A DNA stretch of 64,000 nucleotides, from the NCBI RefSeq assembly GCF_954871325.1, contig NC_088776.1, forward strand, positions 33,838,508 to 33,902,507. The letters are read 5' to 3'. This DNA comes from Gordionus sp. m RMFG-2023. Lineage: Eukaryota > Nematomorpha > Gordioida > Chordodea > Parachordodidae. Below, one piece after another: positions 10,272 through 25,200 of the stretch; position 1 is the stretch's first letter; each line of letters starts with the position of its first letter. Position numbers and translations under genes: made by a program. The notes under the pieces are model-generated. The model had not been told where the DNA came from, did no database searches, and saw only the letters and a program-made list of their open reading frames with translations.

Positions 10272-13200
10272 CTAAAGTTTTAAAGTTATATGTAAAAAAA
10301 TTGTATAATTTATAATATGTATAAACATTATAAAGATAAATGAGAATCGGATCGAGCGTTTCATTCAATGATAATTTTCAAATCGTTTATACATATGGTA
10401 CAATCAGTACACAGACAAAATAAAAAACATAGGCTGAATATTTAAGAATCTATATGCCCCGTTAAAATGTGGACCAGATGAGCTGTTTAAAAAAAATACT
10501 GCTGCTAGCCTGGCCCAAAATTAATATTTAGAGAAGGAAAAATATTTAATAACCTGAATCTTTATCTAAAGGATTATTCGACTCTTTGTTGAGAAAATTT
10601 ATCAAAAAATTGATATTTTCTAGTAAATCGGTGGTAAGAGCGTTAATTTTCGCACATTTGGTTGAGGTTGTTGATTCTTCCTATTTAAAAAAATTGATTT
10701 TTTTATATTAAAAAAAAACCATTTATTTTATAAAATAAATAGATTGCTTTTTTTAATCAAGTTTTAGAAACAAGAATATTTTAAATTGTGAACATAAATA
10801 TAATTCAATTTATCCTCAAGTAATAGTATATACTTGTCAAATTTGAAAGTTTTACCAAAAAAGTGAAATTAGGAGAAATTGGTGTTGGTCACCAATTAAA
10901 ACTTATTAAAATAAAGTAAAACTGCAATAAAGAAATTTAGTCAAAATCGAAATATCAACTGAATTTAATATTTTAATTACAAATTTATCTTTTTCTATAA
11001 AAAAAATTGTTTCAAGTTACTTTCTAATCCATAATAAAAATAGATAATTAAAAACCATTAAACGGATCTTGATAGTAACTAATGGATGCCTGAGCCCAGG
11101 TTGACCCCAACGAAAGTGTTTGGCGGATTTAAATCGGATAGTTCCGTATCTTAACTTGCGGTGAGGTAATTTAACATTGTCAGTTGGTGAAAACATATCT
11201 GATTTGAATTTGTAAATTATAGCTTTCAATTAACTGTAAATTTGGTTAATTAGCTAGTAGTTAAAATAAATATAATAATTATCAACTATTTATATTAAGA
11301 GACTTTCTATTTCTACATATACTTTTATAATCTTCCTCAAAAAACGAAATTTAGAATTCTTAAGAATTATGGAATTATGTTCTTAGGGTCATGGGTCAAT
11401 AAATTATTATACTTTTCATACTTGAAACAAATAATTTCTTTAAATTTTGTAAATAAGCTAGATATAGTCATACATAGCCTTTTCGTTTATAAATAAAGAA
11501 GGTCAACGGTCCAGTTTTAGAGGGGATTGCTTGATAGACCGGTCATTTTTTAGAAGGCCGCAACCCTGAGCGGATTTTTTTATTAATAATTATGCCTTAC
11601 TTTCAATTTACATAATTTTTTAGTCAATTGTCGTATATACTTATTTATATTACTATTCTATAGGAGTTATTTTAATTTTTGTAATTCTTTTTCTTTTTTA
11701 ATTTATTTTTATTTTACAATATACTATGAAAACAAAAGGTTAATTAAAAAAGCATTAATAAATATCTGTAATATTTATTATATCCTTTACATTTGATTTG
11801 ATATTATTAACATAAATACTTTTATATTAAATAAAATGATAAAACAAGAATTAAATTTGGGTAAAATGAAAGTATTAAAATAACAAAAAAATTAAAAGCC
11901 CGGTCCTGAACCCTATTTAAAAATTAGATTGCAAATCTTATATTGCTTATAATATTCAGCAAATGGAATAATTTAATTTCCTTCTAAAAATTAAAAATAC
12001 GTATTTTTAATTTTTTGAAGGAAATTCATTTTTCGTTTGAGGACCGTGGTCCGGACCAAAGACCCGATCTTCGCTATTTATGAAGAATTTAAAACCATAA
12101 ATGCCGTTATTGTAATAATTATAAAAATAATGAAGGTCACAGAGTCTTGGTCTCTTCTTACTTATTACAAAGATCAAATTATAAAATTACCGCGATACAA
12201 AAGAGTATTGACAAATTCCAGATACCTTTCCATACTAGATAAAACAGACAATAATGTATCGGTTTCTGAAGGCGGTTCAGATTTTGTGTTTGATTGTTTG
12301 ATAGCTATTAATATATGGTCTGTAATGTATTGCAATGTTGCAAAAATCAGGTCCTGATATTTTGGGTCATTGTCTAGAAGCCTTATTTTCGCAACATAAA
12401 TGATTTTTAAAATAAATTTAAGAATGTATTAAAAAAATATTTTTAAAAATATTCATTCATTAAAATATGTGGAGATCAGTTTGTCAACTCGGTCATCACT
12501 CACAAGTAACCAATAAGGCGGTTCTGCATTTCTAAGACTAATCATACTCACTCTCAAGGGAGGCTGATTATGACAGATTTTTTCTGTTTTTTACTTCACT
12601 AAGCATTCTTTGACTGTATGACTATATTACACTAGGAAAAAGACAATAAATTATTTGTTATTCCTTGAGTGATATACTGGAGATTAGCAACTTCTATAGA
12701 TTTTTTAAAATTAGAAAAAAACCCTGCCGATATTTTAAACTGATTTTTCCAGATAGCTTCCTATTTTATGCTAAAATAAGTTTCTGTATAATTTTAAAAA
12801 AACATTAAAATAATTTTTAAAATATTAAATACGCAATGCGAATTATGAAATAATAAAATGTAAGAATTAAAAATAAGGAGGTAAATATGGGAACCAAACA
12901 TTTAATAATGGAATAGGTTATATTTACGATTTGAAAGTGGCGAAGGCAAGGTCATGAAGGGATACTATTCGAATCAAACCATCTAATATTCTAATTATAT
13001 TGTTAGGAATATCGGATTCTTGATTCACAGATAGTTTGGTAAAGTCCACTAATTGAATCAGTAAATGCTGGTATATGATTGTTAATGTAGGGAGTAAGGG
13101 GACTATATGAAGCGGCTTTTAAAATATGAAATAAAATAATTAACCAAAAAATTAATTAGTGGGTTCGGTTTAGAGGGTCGGGTAGGGTTTAGAAACATTA

Positions 13201-16200
13201 ACCCTTTCATGCGCATAAATATGAAAACAAAAATGTATTTTAAATGGGTCATATTTTTTTTAATATAAATGACAAAAATTCTAATCATGTGTTATATTTA
13301 AATTTTATTATATATCAGAGACCTTCATGGGCCTTAATTTTTTAATCAAGCCCAGCCCAAGCTCGCAGTAATGATATATTTTAATATTTCATATAAAAAT
13401 AAATCCAAGTCCATATTAATCTTCTAAAAATTTTCCCAAGGCCGTATCCAAAAATTTAATTTATTTATTTAATGAAATAAACAATATTTAAGTGTATTTA
13501 GGCAATCATTTTGTTTACAATACTAAAATTTATTATTATTGGGAAAAAAAATTGCGATATTTTTTTAAGTTAGTAACTGTAAATAAGCTATTTAAATTTA
13601 AAATATTTCGGCCTAAGCCTGGCCCATTAAAAAAAATTAGAAAACCCATGCCCGCTAGGAAATCAGCGAGCCTGCCCGACTCATAAATGTCTCTGTTCTA
13701 GATATATATATAAAAATTAGTTGCTTATTTATAAATTAAATATTAAAATTGTAATAATAAACTTGTAAATCAAAATCTTGGAAAACTTATAAAAATGAAA
13801 ATATAATATTTAATATGACGTATTTTTGCAAGATATTTTTAAAAAATTGAATACAATGACCAATTTTCAGATTAAATAAAAATTTAAAAGCTCATGCAAA
13901 AAAGAAAAAATGAATTTCTATGGTGGATTATTTTTTGTATTATCATACAAAAGGGCATCCGATAAAATTGGGTTTTGCACAGCGTGAATGAAAGGGTTAA
14001 TATCGCCGAAATGTTGCAAGTGACTTAAAAAATGATATTGTGAGATTATACAATCTTCTTTTTTTAAAATGCTATATGATATTTTTACCTTTCTATGTTT
14101 TACACCAGTATTGAGATTATCTTCAAATATTCCTAAATAATCAACCAATAACATAGCGTATTTTTTATCACGTGAAGCCAATAGGATATCGATAAAATAT
14201 TTTGTCCAATTGGAGAAGAGATCAGGACAAAATAAAGAAGGTTCGGCAAAAGGCCCAAAGTGATTTATCGAACTTTTATTTTGAAATAATATAAATATGT
14301 TTATCCCTTTTATTTATTATCTGATGTTTTTTATCTATGCTGATGTTTATTTTTAAATATAATTTTTGCTTCGCTCTTAATTCCCTTTATAAGTCATTAT
14401 TATTTAGTTATACAATAGAAATATTAATTGTACATCAAATAATATTTCTGTATAAATTTCTATAACTTAACATCGGAGGCGCCCAAGTAGATCAAGGTTG
14501 TTTTAAAGAAAGGCCATTTGATTAATTGAGCAATGATATCTAGTGCAACGTGATCGAAATTTCTATTTTTTGTAATTGTTAAGGGTAAATTTATTTTGCA
14601 TAAATTTTCTATCAGGCAGTATACAGTTGGTAATGATATAGCGCTGTGCAAATCACAAATCTTAGCTAGCAGGTGTATCGACTTTTCCTTGAAAGAATCA
14701 GCTTAAATAATTGGATATTTTTAATTTAAAAAAAGTGTTGATAATAATTTTAAGCGATTTATATTAAAAAAGGGATATAATTTTTAAAAACAGCATTCAA
14801 CCTAATTTATCCTGAATTTCATAGATTTTGATGTTTGTACGTATGACATCTTCAATAAATCGCGAATAAATTTGGTGCGGTATATATTTTAAGTGTAAGG
14901 CCCAAGCTTTGCGCTTATGTATAATCAAGTGCTTGCATTGATTTAAGTATTTCTAATAACAAATAAAAAAATCTCTTATTCTTAATGAGAATACAAGTGT
15001 TTAAAGAGTTTATTTCACCGCATACACTATATTGAGGAGAGAATCGTTGGTAGATGATGAAGGAAAGCAAAGAAGATAAGTGATAAAAAAAAAGGAAAGG
15101 TCGTTAAAAATATGAAATGATGTTACTAGAGATGATGCAACAAGAGTAAATAGAAAAATATATGCGATGAGGAATCTGACAATTTTTAAATGACTGACAG
15201 CAAAATCTAGACAAAAAAAAAGATATTATTTAATCATATCATATTTTTTATAACCAAAATATAGGGTTAAAAAATAAAAAACAAAAAAAAAGAAGTGTTT
15301 TTTACAAATTGAATTGAAATCACTTTATTTTGTCTGCTAGCTATAAAATTAACATATTTCGATCTATCTAGAGGTATAGGCAATGTATCCGGTAATAAAC
15401 TATCCATCAATTGAAATAGTGCTAAAATTTTTGGGAAATTATCCTTAGATAGCAGAGACAATTTAGGCGTTTCGTGTTCCCCAAATTTCAAAAATTTTTC
15501 GTTGGCAAAATTCCATATTCGAGACAAAATATCGGTCCAAGATCGGTTGATAATGATGTCATATGATTGAGAATTGTTGTCAGACCCCGATTGTGTAGGA
15601 TTTTTGTGATCCTCCCCCATCGAGGCGGTGCGAAGTAATAGAATGTTTATTATCGTGTCTTTGATTTTCTAATTTTAATCATTTTTTACACATTTATTCT
15701 TTTTTCCTTTCTCTTAATATAAAAACAATTTAATTTAAAAAATAATAATTATTAATTCCTATCCTTGACCCCTCTAAAAATTCCTTGTCTAATGTAATAT
15801 TCGCTTTTAAAATTCTCACTCTCGCAACAAACTATCCTTCCCAAGTTCTTGTTTAAACAATAGACGGCATTGTCAAATGATACCAAAGTCAAAAATGACT
15901 ATAGTAATAAAAACAGAGTTTAGATACGAGCTAAGTAGCGCGCTATTTAGCCTTTTAAATTAAATATTAAATATAATCATTAATATAATAAATACAAAAT
16001 ATATATTCATTAATATAAATAAATTGCATATAATAAATATATCAAATCTAGCAATTTTTAAAATGCCACAAATAGATATGGAAGTGTTAAAACACCGCGA
16101 GTCGCGACCCCGACCCAAAGTTTAGGTCGTTTTTGTCGACTTCGACTCAGAGTTTGTGTCGTTTTTATCGACCTCGACCCAAAATATGGGTCGTTTTTCG

Positions 16201-19200
16201 ACTCTGACTCAAAGTTTGGGTCGTTTTTTTCGACTCAGACTTGAAGTTTAGTCGTTTTTTCGACTCAGACTTGAAGTTTGGGTCATTTTCTCCGACTCAG
16301 TTTAGGTCGTTTTTTCGACTCACATTCAAACATCGGGTCGTTTTTTACGACTCCAACTTATTTAAATTTTTTAAAGCAAATGGTTAAAAATAGATATTGT
16401 AACATGTTAAATTAAAATTTCAATGAAGATGTACCATAGGAAAGTGACAATTGTCATAATCGTCATTTTTGACTTTTTTCAATTTTTTTAAGGCAAATGG
16501 GTAAAAATATTTGTAAACATGTTAAATTAAAATTCCAGTGAAGATGTACCATAGGAAAGTGACAATTGTCATAATCGTCATTTTTGAACTTTTTTAAAGC
16601 AAATTGGTAAAAATAGATATTGTAAACATGTTAAAATAAAATTTCAGTGAAGATGCCCCATATAAATGAGGCAAATTGTCATAATCACTATTATTATACT
16701 TTTTTGAATTTAATTAAAGCTAATAGATAAAAATATATACTGTAATTAAATAAGCTTTCCTATGGTACATCTTTGAAATTTTAATTTAACATGATTGCAA
16801 AATATATTTTTTAAAAAAAAATTGTAAAAAGTTCAAAAATAAAGATTATGACAACTGTCACTTTCCTATGATCTTCACTAAAATTTTAATTTAATATGTT
16901 TGCAAAATATATTTTTACCCATTTGCCTTAAAAATATTGAAAAAGTTCAAAAATGACAATTGTTTCATATGGTACATCTTCACTGAAATTTTAATTTAAC
17001 ATGTTTACAATATATATTTTTACCCATTTGCATTAAAAAAATTCAAAAAAGTTCAAAAATAACGATTATGACAATTGTCACTTTCCTATGGTACATCTTC
17101 ACTGAAATTTTAATTTAATATGTTTGCAAAATATATTTTTACCCATTTGCCTTAAAAAAATTGAAAAAGTTTAAAAATTACGATTATGACAATTGTTTCA
17201 TATGGTACATCTTCACTGAAATTTTAATTTAACATGTTTACAATATATATTTTTACCCATTTGCCTTAAAAAAATTGAAAAAAGTTCAAAAATAAAGATT
17301 ATGACAATTGTCACTTTCCTATGGTACATCTTCAATGAAATTTTAATTTAACATGTTTGCAAATTATATTTTTACCCATTTGCCTTAAAAAAATTGAAAA
17401 AAGTTCAAAAATGTGACAATTGTCACTTTCCTATGGTGAAATTTTAATTTTACATATTCACAAAATATATTTTTACCCATTTGCCTTAAAAAATTTCAAA
17501 AAAGTTCAAAAATAAAGATTATGACAATTGTCATTTTCCTTTGGTACATCTTCAATGAAATTTTAATTTAACATGTTTGCAAAATATATTTTTACCAATT
17601 TGTCTAAAAAAAATTGGAAAAAGTTCAAAAATAACGATTATGACAATTGTCACCTTCCTAGGGTACCTCTTCACTGAAATTTTAATTTAACATTTCACAA
17701 TAAACCATTTGCTTTAAAAAAATTTAAATAAGTTGGAGTCGTAAAAAATGACCCGATGTTTGAATGTGAGTCGAAAAACGACCCAAACTTTGAGTCGGAA
17801 TCGAAAAAACGACCCAAACTTCAAATCTGAGTCGAAAAAAACGACCAAACTTCAAGTCTGAGTCGAAAAAAACGACCCAAACTTCAAGTCTGAGCCGAAA
17901 AAAACGACCCAAACTTCAAGTCTGAGTTGAAAAAAACGATCCAAACTTTGAGCCAGAGTCGAAAAACGACCCATATTTTGGGTTGTAGTAGTTTTTTTTG
18001 GCTTGGACTCGGGTCGGAGTCGAAAAAACGACCCATATTTTGGGTCGAGGTCGTTTTTTCGCCTTGAACTTGGGTCGAGGTCGAACAAAACGACCCAAAC
18101 TCTGAGTCGAAGTCGAAAAAAACGACCCAAACTTTGAGTCGGAGTTGAAAAAACGACCCAAAATTTGGGTCAGCTCTGTTCGTGCCGACTCGGCTAAGCG
18201 GATTAACAACACCGACGGTGTGACCGATGATATCAACAAAATCATATTTGGAAAAAGATTTGCTAATAATAGTATGAATTTACCATTTCATAAATTTAAA
18301 AATTTTTAATCTAAATTTAAAAAAAAAGACAGTTGGCTATTATCTTTAAAAAACACCTTAAGGTATAATTGTTAAATTTTATTTTTTTAAATTTAGAAAA
18401 CCATACAACAAATTTGAAGGGCGTATAAAAATATATCAATATTTTGATAAAAAGCAATATTCAAAAGACAAATTTAATTCAAATCATATCACGCGTTATA
18501 ATTAAATTATTCGAAATTTAGAACCTAACTCTCTGAAAAGCAGAGTGTATTTGGCTGGTCAAATTTAAATAAATATTTTTTATAAAATTAACTTTATTTT
18601 GCATTTAGTAGTAAAATATCTATAATATTCATTTTATAATATTTTTTAAATTTATTGTTATTCAATAGTTGATGTTTCACTCTCATGCAGCTTGTTCTGA
18701 TTCATATTCAATATTATCATATTCTCTAATATTTTTTTATCAACTTTCCTGTTGCCGAGATCTTCAATCGATTTCTGTTTTAGTAAAAGTATTTACCCAA
18801 ATCGACCAATTTCTTTCAAAAGAAGAGAAATATGAATTGTTAGTAAAATAGCTCTTCTATTAATAAGCAAAGTCCATTCTACTAACTTGAGGCTCTTATG
18901 GAAGATACTGCTTTCCACATAATTTGCAATTAAATGTGCCACTTTTTCTGAAATTTATATCACTTTGAAATATTTTGATATTACCACCTTGTAAAATGCC
19001 CAATTCTTGTATTATATCATATATTTAATTAAATTAACTAATGTTCCCCTTGATATTGAGGACCCATTAAATAAGCAGCATTGTAATCACATGTTTTTAT
19101 ATCGTTTTTTATTTTTTCAAACATATTTTTATTTTATTTCTTTCCAGATTTTTTTACTTATCCAATCAATTGACTGAATTTGACCGGTAATTAATCAACT

Positions 19201-22200
19201 TGCCAACCTGCTGAAAAGTAACCCTAAAACGCTTTCACCATCCTACAAACAAAGTACAGGGATAATGGCGATTGCCATGAACAAGATGACTCGCTACTTT
19301 TGCTTAATATAATCTATCCTAGCCAGATTTTGCTTTAAGAAATAAGACTTTCTCAATCCATAAAAGACATTAGTAACCAAAGGGGCCTCCCAGCCTTTTT
19401 AAATAGATCTGGCCGAAATCTTGATGGTTAGGGATAAATAGCCTTCCATATTATTGATAACTAAATTGAGATTTAGCTTAAGCTTTGAAATATCAAAGCG
19501 GGTTAAGATGGGGATAAGAGATAGGTCTCCTATTCCATCGGCTTTATTGGGAGAGTGGTTTGGAGAATAAGCTTCTCATTTTAATTCTTAGCCTATCAAC
19601 ACCGTTTTGTAATTTTAATTAACTTATAAAAACTTTTATGTAAAATTATTAGAATTTCTGGACTTGAAAACATTTTGCCAGATTCAGGAAAGGCCCATGT
19701 TTGATGTTGTTAAATAAAGGGTTTAGTACGGATCCAGTCAAAATTTTAAAAAATGGGGTACGGTCTAAGCGGGTTTCCTCGGTCTAAGCGGGTTTCCTCA
19801 AAGATAACTATCTTTTAATTATTTAAAAATCCCAAAACATTTGTGTCCTGGAACTCGTTAGTTTATTTCCAAACACTGATTCAGACCCTGGGTAAACGTT
19901 CTTATTTTACTTGCCTAGATTTTCTTTCGCGAAACCAACCGTTATAATTTTCCGAAACGTAATAAGAAAATTTTGAAAGAAGAAAATCAAAATGTTACTC
20001 GAAATTATATTTATTTATTATAAATAATTAGAATAATTTTTAATATTTTAATATTTTAAAAAAATTAGAACAAATTTATATGTGGACGCATGTTTTATAA
20101 TAAAATTAAAAAATTCAACTTATTTTCTTTAATTTTTGTTTGGTTTTTAAATATTATTATTAGATTATTAGGTGTCAGTAAAATAATATATACGATAATT
20201 CTAAAAATCATAAGTTTACAAAAATCGAAATGAACCAAAAAAGAACAAATATGGATATGTAAATTGGAACTAATCGATTTAAATTTCTTTTAAGGCAAGC
20301 GAAATGGAAATGAACCGTTATACCTATCAGTTCGACACTCTAATGTGAAGGATAATTAGTGGCTAGGTAGCGAGTATTCTTGAAGTTCCTGGTAATTTTT
20401 TAGTTTTATAACTTGGCATTATTGAATAAGTTTTAATAAGTACTGTTAAATAACATCAATGAAAATAAAGCAAGATTTTAGAAAAGCAGTATGTAATAAA
20501 ACTCGTTTTAAATTGGTTACAAAGGATAAAAAAAATTTTAAATTTGTTTTCCCAACTATGATTCGAAATCTAATTACTAATATATCATTTATTTATTTTT
20601 TTGTGGCATATTTGATTTGAAATAATCTTTAATCGCTAATGATATAATAAATGATAGAATAATAATGAAACCAATATAGTAACCTCAGCATTAAAACTTT
20701 CACATGATTGAATCGAACAATAAACTTCCAATAGGTGATCGACCAATGCCGATTCTCCTGACAAATTTGTGTCGCTTAATTTTTATAATTTTATTTAAGA
20801 AATAATTAGTTTTTTTTATAAATTCTTTTTGTGATTGTAAACTGCACTGATTCGAATTGAAAATTTCTACATTATATATGGTATTAATATTATAATACTT
20901 TAATATTCCAAAATGATTGACGTGCGCCTTTATGACAAGATATATAATGGATGAAAGAGACTCCAAGGCGTCCATATTTTTACGATAAACAAACATTTGC
21001 TTGTCAGAACAAAGAAAAAATTCGCTATCACCTTTGTGGATTTTTGAGAAAATGTCAAAATTTAACCGAGTCATATTTGTTAAAAATTGATTGATGATGG
21101 TTTCAGTTTCAGCATCAAGAGAATGAATAGAACCTGGAAGTTTTTCCAAAAGCGCTCTAACCAACTTCAATATCACATCTGGAAATTTATAAATCAAATG
21201 ATAAAATAAAATCAATTTAATTGAATTGGTTTTCAATGTTGATTTAATATTCAATGAACATATTTTATCATAGGTGTAGCTAAAATTTTACTAAGAGGGG
21301 ACTTTTTTATGTTCATTATATTGGAGACAACCGGGCTACATTTTTAAAACTGAAAATTAAATTATAGTCACTATTTTAAAAAATTTGTAGCATATTACTT
21401 ATATTTTTCAAATTGTTAATATAATGGCACATTTTATTTATTCTTCGAGGATAGGAAGCAGCGTAGGAAAATCTTTTGTAATAATATTTATGAAAACTGG
21501 AGCATATTTGGTGGTTAAAATTGAATAAAATCACAAGGAATCGGAATCTTATTCATTTTTAAATCTGAAAGTCTTTAAAAACAAACTGAAAGTTTACGAA
21601 GACTAACTAATCTCATAATATAATATCAATCTCAACTATGTTATTTAATTCAAGAATAGCTGACTTATTTATGTTCTATTTGCAAAGATTATTACTATAG
21701 ATAATCAATTTAATTTGGGATTCAACTTGAATTGGGCAATTTAACCATTGACATAAGTAAATTTTATAGAGATAAGGAATAAAATAATTTCTCATTGAAA
21801 ACAAACTTTTAACATAATCATCAGTATCGTTGTTTTCCTTTTTTTCATAAATAGCATATTTATCCACGTAATTGAGCAATTTTTCGGCTGCCGTTAAAAT
21901 ATTCTTGGAGTTTTCCAAAGATTTCGGCTTCGTCACCAATAAATTAACCGGGTATACTATCATCCCATCTCGAGTATTCAAACAATTATCGTTCAAATAT
22001 TTGACACATGTTACGAGATTTATTAAAAATGGGAAAGATTGAATGGATTTCGATCCTGGATAGTCATTATATTCTGATAAATATAAATATATTTTTGTAA
22101 AATGATTATTTATTATTTGTAATTTTAAATGAGATATTTGGAAAATAAATAAATTTAGCTAGGAAATAAATTAAAATAATATTTAAAATATTTCTTCTTA

Positions 22201-25200
22201 ATTTACATAGAATAGTTAACCAAGATTCTATCTATGTATAAGGTGAACATTTTTGTTAGTCTCAAAAGCTATTTCAGCGATTTCAAAACTACACTTTTCA
22301 AGAATTCAGGGGTCGATCAACTTATTTTCCAAATTGCAAAAAAATATATATATTACTAAAATTTGCGATGTGATAAATATAAGCATTTTAGTTCCATCCT
22401 AAATTAAACACGAGTGTGCTACTCAGTTAAGAGAACAAAACAAGGAGACACGTGACTAATCGTTATTTTCATTATTTAAAATGGCGGAATATGAGGATTG
22501 TAACATTCAAAAATCAAATTATACGTTATTGTCAAAGACCTGTTTATGTATGCTAGGAGCTAATCCATGAATATGAGATTTCTAGGGTTATAGCAATATA
22601 TGAACTATTTAATAAATCGTGAAATAATAAATGTCATGTATCCCCCTTATTTCCCTTCCTTACCTCAATTGGATGGAGTTTTTATTTGGAGATCTCTCGA
22701 GGATAATTTGGTTCTAAATTTATTTTACGAAAAGTATAGTAAGATTAGAATAGAACCCTAAAATCATCAAAATGAAATCTAGTATTTTACTTCGTAAAGT
22801 ATTATTTCAAACTTATTTCACATATATAAAAGAATACTGATAGTGTTAAGTTTGAAATGGTAATTAATGAAAAATGTTACAAAAAAACTTGAATGATATA
22901 AGCAAGACTAAATGAGATATATATATATAACTCAAAGAATATCAATAAAACCAGATAATAATAACTCAAAATGTGAGTCTGGATCCTCTTTAATTTAAGG
23001 CCTTCTGAGGAATTGTTAATGTAAACAATTGCTAAAGATTCTATGGTATGAAAATATGACCGTTAACATATTATATGTGGATGTAAAAGTTATCATTTGC
23101 ACAAATTTTATTCAATTCTTTTAAAATATCTTTTGATTACATTATTTGAGCTGAAACATTCATTGCAATGTATTATTTATAATATTAATATGTTAGGAGA
23201 CTGTTGGCAATATTTATTATTTGCACAACTGTTAAATTTAGGTTGAAAAAATGATATGCTAAAAATATTTTCTTATTGCATTATTTAAGCTGAAACATGT
23301 AACGCGTTACTTTTAATCATAAAAAAGTATTTTACACCTTATTATCAAATAAACGATTTTACTTATCAATTGGTTTGGACAAACAAACAAAAATAAAAAG
23401 CCATTTTGATTATTTAACCCGCAAATGTAAACCAATTTCAAGTAAAAGCGCTAAAAAAGATATATACAGTACACTTAAGCTTCCCACCTCGATGACACAA
23501 GGCTTGCATTTAAAAATCAATTACTTTCATTGGTTTCGTATTTTTTTCAAATTTCTTGCTCTATTTTATTACCTGACCCAAAATATTTTAAATAATTTAG
23601 GCTCTGAGCAATAAAAAAATATTAAATTAACTATGATTTTCCAGTCTATTTGATTGGCCTATCCTGGCTCGGATTTTATATTTAAAAAATAACCAAACCT
23701 AATCCGTGTTTTATTTTTGGATATTTTTACGGCTCCTAAACACCTGATATAGACTGGGATTTGGTTCAGAATTAAGTGAAAATATTATTAATATAATCAA
23801 TTCACATTAAAATTCTGAAGCCGGATCCCTTTTACAATAGTTCATCAACTTTTCAAAAATCAGCCCATGATTTTTATCATGGCCACATCTCATTGTAATA
23901 ATATTTTAAACTGGCAGATAGCTTGTCAGGGAATAACGAATAAATCAGGTGAATCAGAAATTTGTTTAGAGCTATGAATCAAAAATTTACCAGTATTTTA
24001 ATGAGAAGTAATTCAGATATTTGCCATTATTTTGATATAATATATTAGTTAATAATATATTTAGTACTTTCGGCTATGTGCAAATTGTTAATCAAATTAT
24101 TTTTTTCTCAAAAATTATTCTTTTATATACACAATAAAAACCTCATCTAACAAAATTAAATTTTTTACAGGGATGTGAACCCGAACCCGGACCCTAGTAT
24201 TTTGGCTGTACCCGAACCCGAACCCTTTTTAAAAGTAAGGGTCCAAGGTTTCTAGGTGTCATAAAAAATTTTAAAAATAAAAATATTTTTTTAAAAAATA
24301 TAAATTTTTTAAAATTTTATTTACCTTTTTTTGTGGAATCATTTATTTTATCTTCGCGTTTTTCTTTCTATTTTCTTCCTGGACTTCCATTTTATTTAGG
24401 ATTGATATCATAGATTATTTTCGTGTAGGTAATAATATTTTATTATGTAAATTTATTAATATGCTATGTTATAGAAATACGTTGATTATTTTGAAAGTGA
24501 ATTATTTTGTAGTGCAAGTAATAATATTTTAATTTAAATGATAATGCATACACGTTGGTCCTCAATTTGTATGATGCTAGAACGATTATTAAGTTAAAGA
24601 TTTCTGTAATGATTTTATTATAGGAGCATGTGAAGCATTTTGTCGGAAGATGATTGGTGGCAAATAAAGGACCTTACTAGTGTATTAGTTCCTTTAAAAA
24701 TAACAATATTAAGATTACAATCAGAACAATTATGTTTATTTGATTTTTATGGCATATGGATTAGATGCCGATTAGATTTAGAAAAATTTACAGTCCTTTT
24801 TATACGAAATATTAGAAAACATGAAAATTCGAGCAACAATATTTGCAAAATAGTTTTGTATACACTTCTATATATTTAGACCTTCGATATCAAGTTTTAT
24901 TGAATAATGAGCAAAAACAAATGGCTAAAGACCATCTTAAAGATTTATGGCATACCCTTCTACGACAATACTTACTGGTTGTAGTGATAATAATAATTAT
25001 GATAGCAACATTGATGATCTTGAAATTTTACTTTTAGATAGACAAAAAATATATAAAATAATCATCAGATGGAAAGGAGGATCAAAAAATGCCTATTGCT
25101 TGCATCTTTAATAGAAAAGTTCTCAGAAGTTAAGAGTAAATAAAGATACAAATATTTAAAATTCTGGAAGAAAATTCTTCAATATATCCAGAATAATATA

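Larger units (their letters stand above)
16082..18212. mobile_element. foldback-type element with minisatellite arms
   Basis: The outer arms are arrays of about 27-30-bp units containing GGGTCGTTTTTTCGACTC, in opposite orientation on the two sides (16098-16355 and 17735-18170). The inner parts are ~117-bp units, three in one direction (to about 16735) and eight or nine inverted (about 16745-17700). The edges read GTGTTAAAACACC on the left and, inverted, GTGTTGTTAATCC on the right. There is no coding capacity and no clear target duplication. It lies in an intron of the large gene between exons 6 and 7. The layout resembles Drosophila FB elements, but I claim no relationship. Confidence 0.82.

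Noticed and set aside
12037-12357. 106-codon plus-strand frame
   Set aside because: It is the shadow of minus-strand exon 12191-12353, which fits its neighbours in splice phase.
17724-18245. Overlapping minus-strand frames rich in Arg/Phe/Val, like a repeat protein
   Set aside because: They are translations of the GTCGTTTTT/CGAC minisatellite. All frames of the unit lack stops, and the reading frame is not protein-like.
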